Shown here piece after piece: positions 46,373-54,112 of a stretch of DNA of 64,000 bases; the first letter of the stretch is position 1; each line of letters opens with the position of its first letter. The DNA comes from a virus. A model generated the notes under the pieces. It ran no database searches and was not told the DNA's origin. It worked only from the letters and a program-made list of their open reading frames with translations. Location of the stretch: IMG/VR virus record IMGVR_UViG_3300043775_000927, positions 1 to 64,000 of that record, one strand, 5' to 3'. The position numbers were made by a program, and so were the translations under genes.

Positions 46373-46927
46373 TCACTTATAAATTCTAAACGCCACGCTT
46401 TCTGCATGAGCTCTACCGAGCACTTCATACTTATACTTAGTCTTTTCTAAGAATTCATTCCATGCTTTCCATTCATGATGCTGATAATTATTATATATGA
46501 TAAATTCGTCAAAGACAATAACAGAACCATCTTGGAACTTCTTTTCGAACTTATCAAGAACATATTTTGCAGAAGAATAGATATCGCAATCAACATGCAT
46601 GAATGCAACTTTTTCTTCTTTGTGTTGTTTGATAAATCCTGGAACAGTTTTCTTGAATAGACCTTCTACGATTACTACATTCTCTGGTAGGTCTGATGGT
46701 TTCTCACAAGAAAAATGCCCAGCGTTGTAACCGTTAGTCCAATCTTCTGGCAAACCTTGGAACCAATCAAATCCATACACAGTTCTGTCTGGTAATGTTG
46801 ATGCAATTCTTTTGATAGTTCCGCCTGTAGCTACACCAAACTCTAGAACCAAACCATCAAGGTTCTGAGCTTGTTGTGCGAAATATTCAAGATGGATTAT
46901 TGGAGCGTTTAGACAACTCTCTAGCAT
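46373..46927 (-). CDS. TylF/macrocin-type sugar O-methyltransferase-like protein
   Basis: 184 residues. LVLEFGVATGGTIKRIAS (SAM site), VYGFDWFQGLPEDW, and FMHVDCDIYSSAKYVLDKF...VIVFDEF (metal-binding Asp residues) are TylF-family motifs. It may methylate the heptose-containing glycan. Overlaps the nucleotidyltransferase gene by 41 bases. Confidence 0.82.
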   Translation of the reverse strand: MLESCLNAPIIHLEYFAQQAQNLDGLVLEFGVATGGTIKRIASTLPDRTVYGFDWFQGLPEDWTNGYNAGHFSCEKPSDLPENVVIVEGLFKKTVPGFIKQHKEEKVAFMHVDCDIYSSAKYVLDKFEKKFQDGSVIVFDEFIIYNNYQHHEWKAWNEFLEKTKYKYEVLGRAHAESVAFRIYK

Positions 46928-47393
46928 ATACTTTGCCTCTTAAATTTGATGAAGAATAATAGTGTTTGCGATCAATATATACGACTTCAATCTCTCGCTG
47001 TCTGCAGACATCAGCGGCATATACGAATTGTCCCTTATATTCTTCGCCAAGGAATCTCTTTTTAACGTCCAGGATACTTAGCATATTTGCTAAATCCTCT
47101 TCTGTGTCGTAGGGAATGATCTGGTCTACGAACCGACAAGCAGATAACTGCGCATATCTTTCAAAAAGAGATTGAACTGGCTTGTTCTTTGTATCTGGAC
47201 GGTCGATCGTTGGGTCAGACTGCAACCCAACGATTAGATGATCACACTGCGCTCGACATACCTCGAGCATTGTAACATGGCCAGCATGCATCAGATCAAA
47301 CGTTCCGAATGTAATACCATTATTAGGACGCCACTTTTCTGCATGGTTATAACAAGGTTCTGCCATAGGATAAGTTGAACGAACGTTAAGCAT
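46887..47393 (-). CDS. Cytidylyltransferase-fold nucleotidyltransferase, heptose 1-phosphate adenylyltransferase-like
   Basis: 168 residues. GTFDLMHAGHVTMLEVCRAQCDHLIVGL is the HxGH nucleotidyl-transfer motif, and SSSNLRGKV near the C-terminus matches the STT.LR element. In this setting it most likely makes ADP-heptose (HldE C-domain role), although glycerol-3-phosphate cytidylyltransferases look similar. Confidence 0.82.
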   Translation of the reverse strand: MLNVRSTYPMAEPCYNHAEKWRPNNGITFGTFDLMHAGHVTMLEVCRAQCDHLIVGLQSDPTIDRPDTKNKPVQSLFERYAQLSACRFVDQIIPYDTEEDLANMLSILDVKKRFLGEEYKGQFVYAADVCRQREIEVVYIDRKHYYSSSNLRGKVYARELSKRSNNPS

Positions 47394-48223
47394 TAATCCC
47401 TCACAACATAATAATTGTTATCACCATCCCACTGCTTCATCTGCTCTGAACCAAGTGGAATCTTTGTCATGTTCTTATCTTTGAAGAAGTTAGTAAAATA
47501 TTCGTCATTTACCTTCTGTCCAAAGATTTCAGACTGTGCCATGATTAGCCAGTTCTTTGACTGGTCGATCTTTGGCATTAGCTGCGCACGATATTCGAGT
47601 GGCGTTTCTGATAGAGACCAAGTAGCAATTACAAGATCAGCATGAGAGACGTTGTCGTCTTCGAAAGACCACTTTGGAGTAATGCCCTGCTTACCAAGAT
47701 AGAATTCCTGAATTGGCTGAGTCTCTGGAATATCAACGATAGTATATTCGCCCTCGAAACCAAGGTCGTGGATTAGTGAACACATGTCACCATAGCCAGC
47801 ACCAATTTCAACAATTGACTTGATAGAACGTAGCTTCTCCTTACCGAACCCAGTAATCATAAGATGACCAAGGTTCTGGATACGCTGCGTTGATGTATCA
47901 AAATCATTAGTTGGGCGAAGTGCTTCTGCCATACCTTCTGGAATACCAATCCAGTTTTCTAGCAGAGCATTATAGATTTCTTCGTCACGATAAGCATGAT
48001 AGAATGCTTCGCCAAAGAAACGAGATGTTCTGTACTGTGTTACAAGAGGAACGTTGTGGATACTAGCCCACAAACGAAAACGATTGAGCGGGAGTGTAGC
48101 ACAATCATGCTTGAACACTTCCCGCATCGTTGGCCAATAATCTGACCCGTTTACCGCTTTAGCTTCACGCTGCTTCACAGACCATTCTGAATTCGGATCA
48201 AAGTCCGACCAAATAATATTCAT
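47393..48223 (-). CDS. Putative sugar O-methyltransferase
   Basis: 276 residues. SIVEIGAGYGDMCSLIHDLGFEGEYTIVDIPE is a class I SAM-binding site; the long N-terminal extension and ATWSLSETPLEYR match the putative sugar O-methyltransferase group. The ATG at 48223 (GGAG upstream) replaces a TTG six bases earlier. It opens the run of surface-sugar genes. Confidence 0.75.
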   Translation of the reverse strand: MNIIWSDFDPNSEWSVKQREAKAVNGSDYWPTMREVFKHDCATLPLNRFRLWASIHNVPLVTQYRTSRFFGEAFYHAYRDEEIYNALLENWIGIPEGMAEALRPTNDFDTSTQRIQNLGHLMITGFGKEKLRSIKSIVEIGAGYGDMCSLIHDLGFEGEYTIVDIPETQPIQEFYLGKQGITPKWSFEDDNVSHADLVIATWSLSETPLEYRAQLMPKIDQSKNWLIMAQSEIFGQKVNDEYFTNFFKDKNMTKIPLGSEQMKQWDGDNNYYVVRD

Positions 48224-48241
48224 TACCAAACTCCAATTATG

Positions 48242-48604
48242 TTATGCTTGTCTTTCTAGATATGTAGTATTTGATCTAGTAGGTAGGAAATAGTCATCAA
48301 CAAGTTGAGCAACTACGTTTTTATCAAAAGGCTTGCACGAAAAGACGTCTAGGTACATATCACCTGAATCGTCGCAGAAATGTGCACAAATGTTACTTGT
48401 TTCGATTAGCTGGACAAGAGTATATCCAGACTTATTACCGTCGCCAAAGTGAACGATCTGTGGTTCGCCATAAGCAACCATGTCAATCTTCTCAACTAGA
48501 TCGGTAACGAATTCGTAAATTGTTGCTGGACTTGTTACTGCTGCTCTATCGCAATCGCCCGCATTGATGATTAGGTGATAACCCCAGTAGGTCTTTTCGT
48601 TCAT
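48242..48604 (-). CDS. S-adenosylmethionine decarboxylase-like protein (SpeD family)
   Basis: 120 residues with the SpeD pattern: WGYHLIINAGDCDR at the N-terminus and LIETSNICAHFCDDSGDMYLDVFSCKPFD in the centre. The usual self-cleavage site (Glu-Ser before His-Ile) reads Thr-Ser-Asn here, so processing and substrate may differ. Phage SpeD relatives with altered decarboxylase specificity are known. Could supply polyamines for DNA packing. Confidence 0.78.
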   Translation of the reverse strand: MNEKTYWGYHLIINAGDCDRAAVTSPATIYEFVTDLVEKIDMVAYGEPQIVHFGDGNKSGYTLVQLIETSNICAHFCDDSGDMYLDVFSCKPFDKNVVAQLVDDYFLPTRSNTTYLERQA

Positions 48605-48613
48605 TCTTGACTC

Positions 48614-48895
48614 CTAAAAATATTGATATGGATCTAAAACTTGAACATATTCAATAGAGTCGATACGGAATGAACGCCATCCACCCTTCATCACGTCCCA
48701 TACAGCAAGAACTTCTTTGTTCTCGTCATGGAATTTCTTTACGTCTTTTTCTTCTTCGACATATGTCGGAGGAAGTAGACCTGGCATGAGAGTGCAACGC
48801 ATCTCTCGCTTTTCGCCATTAACCTTTGTGAAATAAACTGCAACAACATTCTTGCGTAGGTCTTCTAGCAGAGTGTCACGATCGTAGGTAGCCAT
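48614..48895 (-). CDS. Small SH3-like conserved phage protein (DUF2693-like)
   Basis: 93 residues. VYFTKVNGEKREMRCTLMPGLLPP and LAVWDVMKGGWRSFRIDSIEYV form the small beta-barrel pattern typical of DUF2693 proteins in T4-like phages. Function unknown. Confidence 0.7.
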   Translation of the reverse strand: MATYDRDTLLEDLRKNVVAVYFTKVNGEKREMRCTLMPGLLPPTYVEEEKDVKKFHDENKEVLAVWDVMKGGWRSFRIDSIEYVQVLDPYQYF

Positions 48896-48898
48896 AAT

Positions 48899-49174
48899 TT
48901 ATGCTCCGTGGTAATTATTTTCCAATAGAACCTTGCGAGTGTCTGAAGTTTCTTCAACAAGATGCTGCTTTAGCTGCTCATATCCGCCGATGTTAAAACC
49001 ATCAACGACTACGACAGGAAAAGTCTTAGCTTCTGGAAACTTTGATAGTAGAATCTCACGAGTAAAGTCTTCGTCTAACTTATACTCAATGAAATCTTTA
49101 CCGTGTGTGCGTAGGATTTGCTTTGCTTGATCGCAATGCACACAATTAGTCTTTGAATAAATCTCAATGGCCAT
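48899..49174 (-). CDS. grx: Glutaredoxin
   Basis: 91 residues, thioredoxin fold. Active site CVHC (Cys11, Cys14), cis-Pro region KTFPVVVVDG and IGGYEQL helix. It probably reduces the ribonucleotide reductase encoded further along. The ATG at 49174 has GGAGG upstream. Confidence 0.92.
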   Translation of the reverse strand: MAIEIYSKTNCVHCDQAKQILRTHGKDFIEYKLDEDFTREILLSKFPEAKTFPVVVVDGFNIGGYEQLKQHLVEETSDTRKVLLENNYHGA

Positions 49175-49283
49175 TAAAGTAATCCTCCCAATACAAATTG
49201 ACATCAGCAGGGTTATACGGATTATAGCCCAGCAAAATCATGTCCGTCTCAACCATAAATTCTAGATCACTGCTCATATTCAT
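49164..49283 (-). CDS. Tiny hypothetical protein upstream of glutaredoxin
   Basis: 39 residues (MNMSSDLEFMVETDMILLGYNPYNPADVNLYWEDYFNGH), acidic, with GGAGG before the ATG. Its end overlaps the glutaredoxin start by 11 bases. Unknown function, but the ribosome-binding site and coupling argue for translation. Confidence 0.5.
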   Translation of the reverse strand: MNMSSDLEFMVETDMILLGYNPYNPADVNLYWEDYFNGH

Positions 49284-49340
49284 GACAACCTCCAAGTTAG
49301 ATCAGAACATTATAACTTATTTTTTAGTGGAAAGCAATAT

Positions 49341-50063
49341 TTATTTTAGCGAGAGCTCTTGATCTTGGACGCCCTTATCATAGGCATTCATCTTATCCAG
49401 ATATCCTCTGTTACGTAGCTCTTTGAATACTAGGTTCTCTCTGGAATATTCACCATACTGCTGGATGCCAGCGGCTCGCATGTTCTTTAGTTTTGTTTTC
49501 AAAACATTGACTGCACCCTCGCCCATCTTATTTTTGATTAGATGGTCAATGGCGTGCATATAGTGCTTAACCTTCTGTTTAAGAAGGTGATCGTTCTGAT
49601 AATCGTAGTCGCACTTACCAGGTTTCTTTAACCATTCATCGTTTTTAAGAGAATAGACGCCCTGATCTTTCGGATATTTAATACTATTATCTTGAGCGTA
49701 AGGTTCTAGCGGATATCCATATACATTAACATCGTGAGATAGAGTCCAGAGAGATTTTTTATCCTGGAGATATTCCTCTACGAATTTTGGATCGCTAAAC
49801 AATTTAGAACGGTCGACGATAAGATGAACATCAATATCAGATTTAGAAGTGTAATTGAAGTTAGTGTTACCACCTGTCATTACGATATCTTCAATCATAC
49901 TCTTGGGAATCTTAGCAAAGTCAGCCCAAGTCTCGCCGAATTTTATAAGAGCCTTACGAACTTCTGGCTTTATTTTATCGCCATCCCAGAGCTTCTCATT
50001 AAGCTCTTCGTGACATTTTAGAGTTATTTTTAACTCGGCAATAAATTCTGAGAAGTTCTGCAT
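49341..50063 (-). CDS. Nucleotidyltransferase-fold protein
   Basis: 240 residues. IVMTGGNTNFNYTSKSDIDVHLIVD (about 61-84) follows the polymerase-beta nucleotidyltransferase pattern (GGS-like loop, then Ser-Asp-Ile-Asp). The rest is Lys/Tyr-rich without a recognised partner domain. It could modify a protein or RNA. It has its own late promoter. Confidence 0.72.
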   Translation of the reverse strand: MQNFSEFIAELKITLKCHEELNEKLWDGDKIKPEVRKALIKFGETWADFAKIPKSMIEDIVMTGGNTNFNYTSKSDIDVHLIVDRSKLFSDPKFVEEYLQDKKSLWTLSHDVNVYGYPLEPYAQDNSIKYPKDQGVYSLKNDEWLKKPGKCDYDYQNDHLLKQKVKHYMHAIDHLIKNKMGEGAVNVLKTKLKNMRAAGIQQYGEYSRENLVFKELRNRGYLDKMNAYDKGVQDQELSLK

Positions 50064-50081
50064 ATTGATTCCTTTTTGGAT

Positions 50082-50089
50082 TATTTATA
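50082..50089 (-). promoter_or_regulatory. T4-type late promoter (TATAAATA), leftward
   Basis: TATTTATA on the plus strand is TATAAATA on the minus strand, 19 bases before the ATG of the nucleotidyltransferase-fold gene. Confidence 0.7.
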
Positions 50090-50321
50090 AGAACCAATAC
50101 TTCCACAACCCAACTGCATATATACCAGTAACTATAATTTGGATTGTGATTAGAGACAATTTTCTCCAGTGCCAACCTATCACAAACCACAATAGATTAC
50201 CAGCAGCACTTACGTATATATTAGCTGGATAGATATTCCATGAAGTCAGAGCAACACCTACGATTAGAACAACAGTTGCTACCCACTCAATAAAAATCCA
50301 CAATTTCGTCTGCGATTCCAT
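50085..50321 (-). CDS. Small membrane protein with two to three spans
   Basis: 78 residues. Hydrophobic segments WVATVVLIVGVALTSWNIY, YVSAAGNLLWFVIGWHW and LITIQIIVTGIYAVGLWKYW. Unknown function; similar small inner-membrane proteins are common in T4-like phages. Overlaps the ClpP gene by 35 bases. Confidence 0.65.
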   Translation of the reverse strand: MESQTKLWIFIEWVATVVLIVGVALTSWNIYPANIYVSAAGNLLWFVIGWHWRKLSLITIQIIVTGIYAVGLWKYWFL

Positions 50322-50853
50322 ATTTCACTGCTTCCTTTGGAGTTAACCAAACATCTTCTGGTGGTAGTAGATACTTCTTAATAGTTGCTTCGGTTTGACC
50401 AGTGCACTTCTTATAATGATCTACAATGCGCTGACTGGTATTATTAAATTCTTTGACTGATGCCATCAATTCATGTTCTTTACCCATAGATCCCCATGAG
50501 AACTGGTGGGATAGAATTGCGGTATTTCTAGTAATGTAACGATGTCCTTTTGCTCCCGCCATAAACGTAAGTAGACCACAAGAAGCAATTTCACCAAGTC
50601 CATATGTATATACCGGAATCTTTGAACCCTTCATCGTATCGATGAGAGAAAAGGCTGAGGGAACTTCGCCGCCAGGAGAGTTAATAATAAATTTCATAAA
50701 CTTCGGGCGGTCTTTTTTCATTAGGTTACGGGCAAGAATAAACTTTAATGCTTCGCCCGTAGAACTTGCGTCGAATGTTGAGTTGAATAGATAATAGTGG
50801 TGGTCTTCGATATTCGGAATGTCTATTGTTTTGTCTTCTTTTTCTAAATTCAA
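50287..50853 (-). CDS. clpP: ClpP-like serine protease
   Basis: 188 residues. Ser91 in GEIASCGLL, His116 in AILSHQFSW, and Asp167 in PPEDVWLTPKEAVKYGIADE form the ClpP catalytic triad; INSPGGEVPSAFSLIDTM is the family oxyanion region. Several T4-like phages encode ClpP; targets may be host or phage proteins. GGAGG at the frame's beginning lies 5 bases before TTG 50853, which I take as the start. Confidence 0.87.
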   Translation of the reverse strand: MNLEKEDKTIDIPNIEDHHYYLFNSTFDASSTGEALKFILARNLMKKDRPKFMKFIINSPGGEVPSAFSLIDTMKGSKIPVYTYGLGEIASCGLLTFMAGAKGHRYITRNTAILSHQFSWGSMGKEHELMASVKEFNNTSQRIVDHYKKCTGQTEATIKKYLLPPEDVWLTPKEAVKYGIADEIVDFY

Positions 50854-50865
50854 AATAGCCTCCAA

Positions 50866-50895
50866 GAAAAAAGGGTGGCACGGACATTGCCACCC
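50866..50895 (-). terminator. Rho-independent terminator, leftward
   Basis: On the minus strand GGGTGGCA...TGCCACCC followed by TTTTTT. It ends the secreted M15-like peptidase gene. Confidence 0.88.
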
Positions 50896-50901
50896 TCGTT
50901 G

Positions 50902-51429
50902 TTATTTTTGAATATGCATATGATTATAGTGACCTGGAACTCTCCAGAGCACTGTGTAACCTTCTGATCTTAACTGAGCAGCAAGGTGATCAAAATTGTG
51001 TGCATACGCTGAGTGAGCCTCGAAAACGCCACGACCAACATTTACGTCGATCGCACGCCCTGCGTAGTGTGCCCAACCATGATGAACATGGTGCACTCCA
51101 CCGAATGATGGATGCTCAGACACACGGAGACCCTGATGCTGAAGCTGATGACCAAGAGCTACGATCGAACCTGAGTATCCATCGTCCGCACGCTCAAAGC
51201 CATAAGTTGCTTCTCTACGCTCGCTGTAAATGCGAGCCTGTCGTTTGTTTTTAAAACGTAGCTGAGGAGTAACGTCTCCCCAACCATCGAAGATCGATCC
51301 AATCGGATCTGGTTCTTCGAGATTTGCTGAATACTGACTATGTTTGCCAGGATGAACTTTTGCTTCTGCCACACTTGCATACGCAAGCACAGCAGCTGCT
51401 GTCATCGCAGCTAGAATAATCTTCTTCAT
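50902..51429 (-). CDS. Secreted M15-like peptidoglycan peptidase
   Basis: 175 residues with an N-terminal signal peptide (MKKIILAAMTAAAVLAYASVAEA). The C-terminal domain has HHGWAHYAGRAIDVNVGRG and WRVPGHYNHMHIQK, the His-Asp-His zinc site of M15/D-Ala-D-Ala carboxypeptidase-like enzymes. A signal sequence on a wall hydrolase suggests export to the periplasm, as a signal-peptide endolysin or wall remodeller. Confidence 0.8.
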   Translation of the reverse strand: MKKIILAAMTAAAVLAYASVAEAKVHPGKHSQYSANLEEPDPIGSIFDGWGDVTPQLRFKNKRQARIYSERREATYGFERADDGYSGSIVALGHQLQHQGLRVSEHPSFGGVHHVHHGWAHYAGRAIDVNVGRGVFEAHSAYAHNFDHLAAQLRSEGYTVLWRVPGHYNHMHIQK

Positions 51430-51464
51430 TTGGGATTTACCTTTCTGTTATGTGCAACCGACCC

Positions 51465-51872
51465 TTAACACGGATGGTAATTTAGATGTGCGGTTCCTCG
51501 GAAACCAAGGGCACGAGCCACGTTTTGATTGACGTCAATTGTTCTTCCTCTGACGAATGGCCCTCTATCGGTTACAACGGCTTCTACTTGCCTACCATTC
51601 GACGGGTTGTGGATACAAACCGTTGTTCCAAATGGTAAGGTTCTATGCGCCACCCCATAGTGATGACGCATACCGGATGCTGTCCGTCCGCTCCGGTCGT
51701 TATACCACGAGGCGTTATGTCCGCCACCAGTGGAATAGGTATTTATATGCTTGGAATGCTTGCCATAGGCGACTTGCTGGTGTTGATTCCAACCACCAAA
51801 TAGATCATCCAAGAAGCCAGCGTTTGCTGTTGTAGAGAAAAGCGCAAATGCTAGCACAATAATATAACGCAT
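51465..51872 (-). CDS. Secreted RlpA-like double-psi beta-barrel protein
   Basis: 135 residues. Signal peptide MRYIIVLAFALFSTTANA, then ASWYNDRSGRTASGM, HRTLPFGTTVCIHN and VVTDRGPFVRGRTIDVNQNVARALGF, the RlpA lytic-transglycosylase core with its conserved Asp. It probably acts on naked glycan strands in the periplasm. The ATG at 51872 has AAAGGA upstream. Confidence 0.85.
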   Translation of the reverse strand: MRYIIVLAFALFSTTANAGFLDDLFGGWNQHQQVAYGKHSKHINTYSTGGGHNASWYNDRSGRTASGMRHHYGVAHRTLPFGTTVCIHNPSNGRQVEAVVTDRGPFVRGRTIDVNQNVARALGFRGTAHLNYHPC

Positions 51873-51888
51873 AATATATCCTTTCAGA

Positions 51889-52479
51889 TTATAAAGGGAA
51901 CCAGGAAGCAGTACAAGGCAAAACACCTGTATACTTAGATGAAACTATGTTAAAAGGAATAGTTATTCTGGTTCTATTGTATGGCCAAGGATAAGTTCTA
52001 TGTTCATCGTTATCGTTTTTGGCCATAATCAGAAGATTATCTTTGTCTTCTAATTCGTAAATATCTTCTGTGTCCAAGAATTTATAGTATGTCGAAGAAG
52101 GTTCAACGTCTACGCAAAAGAAACCATGCATACCAAGAAGCATAGCAAATCTATACGAATGGTTATGCCATGGAAAATTACCATTTTGATCGCAAAGGTT
52201 TAACCAACAATGTATATAATGTTGCTCTCGGGAATTAGGATTTATTTCAAAGAACATATCTCTAATTTGTTCATGTAATAAACTAAACCCTGGATACCCT
52301 AACCTGAATAAATTATATTTGTAACTGACATATCCTAAAGACCACTGTCTGTTGTGTTTAGAATTTTTATCTATATAATTTTCTTTGATTATATCGTATG
52401 CAGACCAACATTCTTGTTTGATAAGGTTAAGATCTAAAGATAATTGTTTTTTGAAAATATAATTATTGATCGATTGCAT
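51889..52479 (-). CDS. 2-oxoglutarate/Fe(II)-dependent oxygenase-like protein
   Basis: 196 residues. WHNHSYRF gives the first metal His pair (about 105-107), followed by a distal His160 (NDEHRTYPW) and Arg171 in RTRITIPFNI. IHCWLNLCDQNGNFPWHNH matches small putative 2OG oxygenases of phages (no clear HxD aspartate, so activity is less certain). Start ATG 52479. Confidence 0.68.
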   Translation of the reverse strand: MQSINNYIFKKQLSLDLNLIKQECWSAYDIIKENYIDKNSKHNRQWSLGYVSYKYNLFRLGYPGFSLLHEQIRDMFFEINPNSREQHYIHCWLNLCDQNGNFPWHNHSYRFAMLLGMHGFFCVDVEPSSTYYKFLDTEDIYELEDKDNLLIMAKNDNDEHRTYPWPYNRTRITIPFNIVSSKYTGVLPCTASWFPL

Positions 52480-52493
52480 TATCAAACCTTTGG

Positions 52494-52569
52494 TGGTACT
52501 CCGGGAGGGATTCGAACCCCCGATGGAACCGTTATGAGCGGCTGGCCTTAACCACTTGGCTACCGGAGT
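52494..52569 (-). tRNA. tRNA-Met or lysidine-type tRNA-Ile (CAT), leftward
   Basis: On the minus strand: acceptor ACTCCGG/CCGGAGT, anticodon loop CTCATAA, T-loop TTCGAAT, encoded CCA. It stands alone, 23 kb from the main cluster and on the other strand. Confidence 0.9.
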
Positions 52570-52575
52570 TTATTA

Positions 52576-53034
52576 TTACGCCAGCAATCTATCTGCAGCA
52601 ATAGAAGCTGCGAAGGCGTTTGGTTTTACAAAAGGAATGACATTACACATTCCCTTGATGTATCCAACTGCTTCTAAAATAACGCATGAAGATCCATGCT
52701 TTTCGTCAGGGTTGATGTCCAGATGTATTTCTGTTTTTCTTTGACCAATAGCTTCTGCTAGATCCAAATACATCTGCGCAGTACGCTGCACTTCATTCAT
52801 CAAACGCATACGTGGGCGATTCATCTTCTGGTCATAGTCTCTTTCAGATTCTAAATGACCAAAAACTTTACATCCACGGTTGCCATCATAGTGAACAACA
52901 ACTACAGTACAGTATTCAGCAAACCAAACTTCACCCTTACGGTAACGGGCTGAATCTGAACCGATGTAGATCTTTGTTGACAATGATGTGTTGACAATGA
53001 ACTCTCTGACTTCGTCCAGATTCAGCTTTTTCAT
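52576..53034 (-). CDS. RNase H-like protein (YkuK/DUF458-type)
   Basis: 152 residues. KIYIGSDSARYRKG supplies the first acidic residue, and IHLDINPDEKHGSS, with GYIKGM further on, fits the DUF458/YkuK RNase H-like family. Nuclease activity is predicted, not shown. It adjoins the tRNA on one side and a secreted protein gene on the other. Confidence 0.72.
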   Translation of the reverse strand: MKKLNLDEVREFIVNTSLSTKIYIGSDSARYRKGEVWFAEYCTVVVVHYDGNRGCKVFGHLESERDYDQKMNRPRMRLMNEVQRTAQMYLDLAEAIGQRKTEIHLDINPDEKHGSSCVILEAVGYIKGMCNVIPFVKPNAFAASIAADRLLA

Positions 53035-53036
53035 TG

Positions 53037-53318
53037 TTACATTCCTAGAATGCCGAGACCTAGAAGGCCACGCTTACCCTTTGGAGTAATGTCAACAGAG
53101 ACATCATCACCATCGTTATCAACGTCAACATCTGCACCTGGAGGAGCAGTTACGACGGTGCCATGTGGAGTTAGCTGAATAGCTGGAGCGAACACGCCCT
53201 TGCTCTTAGCAGCGCCTGGAACAGCAACGGTTGTTCCGTTATGTGTCTCGTCCTGATATGCACCAGCGGAAACTGTTAGACCCAGAACGATTGCTGCTGC
53301 TAGAAAAAACTTATTCAT
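53037..53318 (-). CDS. Small secreted protein
   Basis: 93 residues. Signal peptide MNKFFLAAAIVLGLTVSAGAY, then a Val/Pro-rich stretch and an Asp-rich repeat DVDVDNDGDDVSVD that could bind calcium, ending in a hydrophobic GLLGLGILGM. Function unknown. Confidence 0.6.
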   Translation of the reverse strand: MNKFFLAAAIVLGLTVSAGAYQDETHNGTTVAVPGAAKSKGVFAPAIQLTPHGTVVTAPPGADVDVDNDGDDVSVDITPKGKRGLLGLGILGM

Positions 53319-53342
53319 ACTTATTCACCTTTCTGATTAAAA

Positions 53343-53441
53343 TTACTTACGCTTACGACCCTTCAAACGACGAGCCTTGCGCTTCTGACTGCCGACTTTA
53401 CGGCGACCCTTGCGTGGTCGATTCTTACTTGGCCATGGCAT
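53343..53441 (-). CDS. Tiny, extremely basic protein
   Basis: 32 residues (MPWPSKNRPRKGRRKV... ending LKGRKRK); about half of the residues are Lys or Arg. GGAGG lies 6 bases before the ATG, and the upstream gene ends 2 bases earlier, so translation is credible. The charge suggests nucleic-acid binding, like small ribosomal or condensing peptides. An internal shorter frame stops after three codons. Confidence 0.6.
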   Translation of the reverse strand: MPWPSKNRPRKGRRKVGSQKRKARRLKGRKRK

Positions 53442-53442
53442 A

Positions 53443-54111
53443 TTATACCTCCAAATCAAAATTGTAGTTTACAGTTATCCTCTCCTTGATATTAGTAGGG
53501 CAGGTGCTCGAATGATACCTATTACCTTGGAATATCATGAAACGATTTTCTTTAGACTCTACTTTATCGGCGACCGTAAATCCGCCATTATCCATAATTT
53601 GTTTATAGCGCTCGGCACTATTAATTTTACGGTCTAAATTATACATTTCATTGTATAATACTGTTTCGCCATCATTGTTTGTTAGATAAAGTAATCCTGT
53701 GTAGTGAGGTATTTCATTATCCACATGAGGCATATTAATGATCTTACCATCTTCTTTGGGTAAAATCAACCCTAATCTTACTCTATAGATATTTTTGATT
53801 TTTAGATTTAATCTCGATGCAACTTGCAGTAAAGCATCTTTGCACAATCCACCAATTTCTGAGACAACTCTATTGTCTACTAGACCCATACTCGAGAAAC
53901 TATCTTTATATTTATTCTGATTGGTGTATTTTCCAGTATCTGGGTCTAAGAACCATGGATAGTTTGGATCATAATCTATGTATCGTTTTCCGACAGGCCA
54001 ATAATCCCACCTAAATTCGGGCTTACGCACGTGTTCGCATATCTTTTTAAAAGATAGGTTATCTATTGCGTTATCACAGACAAGCGAAGGACTACCATTT
54101 AATATATCCAT
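53443..54111 (-). CDS. 2-oxoglutarate/Fe(II)-dependent oxygenase-like protein
   Basis: 222 residues. HxD at His129/Asp131 (MPHVDNE), distal His200 (NRYHSSTCP) and Arg211 (KERITVNYNF) form a complete facial triad with 2-oxoglutarate arginine; YTGLLYLTNNDGETVLYN is the intervening core strand. Substrate unknown. Coupled to the tiny basic protein downstream. Confidence 0.82.
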   Translation of the reverse strand: MDILNGSPSLVCDNAIDNLSFKKICEHVRKPEFRWDYWPVGKRYIDYDPNYPWFLDPDTGKYTNQNKYKDSFSSMGLVDNRVVSEIGGLCKDALLQVASRLNLKIKNIYRVRLGLILPKEDGKIINMPHVDNEIPHYTGLLYLTNNDGETVLYNEMYNLDRKINSAERYKQIMDNGGFTVADKVESKENRFMIFQGNRYHSSTCPTNIKERITVNYNFDLEV

Positions 54112-54112
54112 A

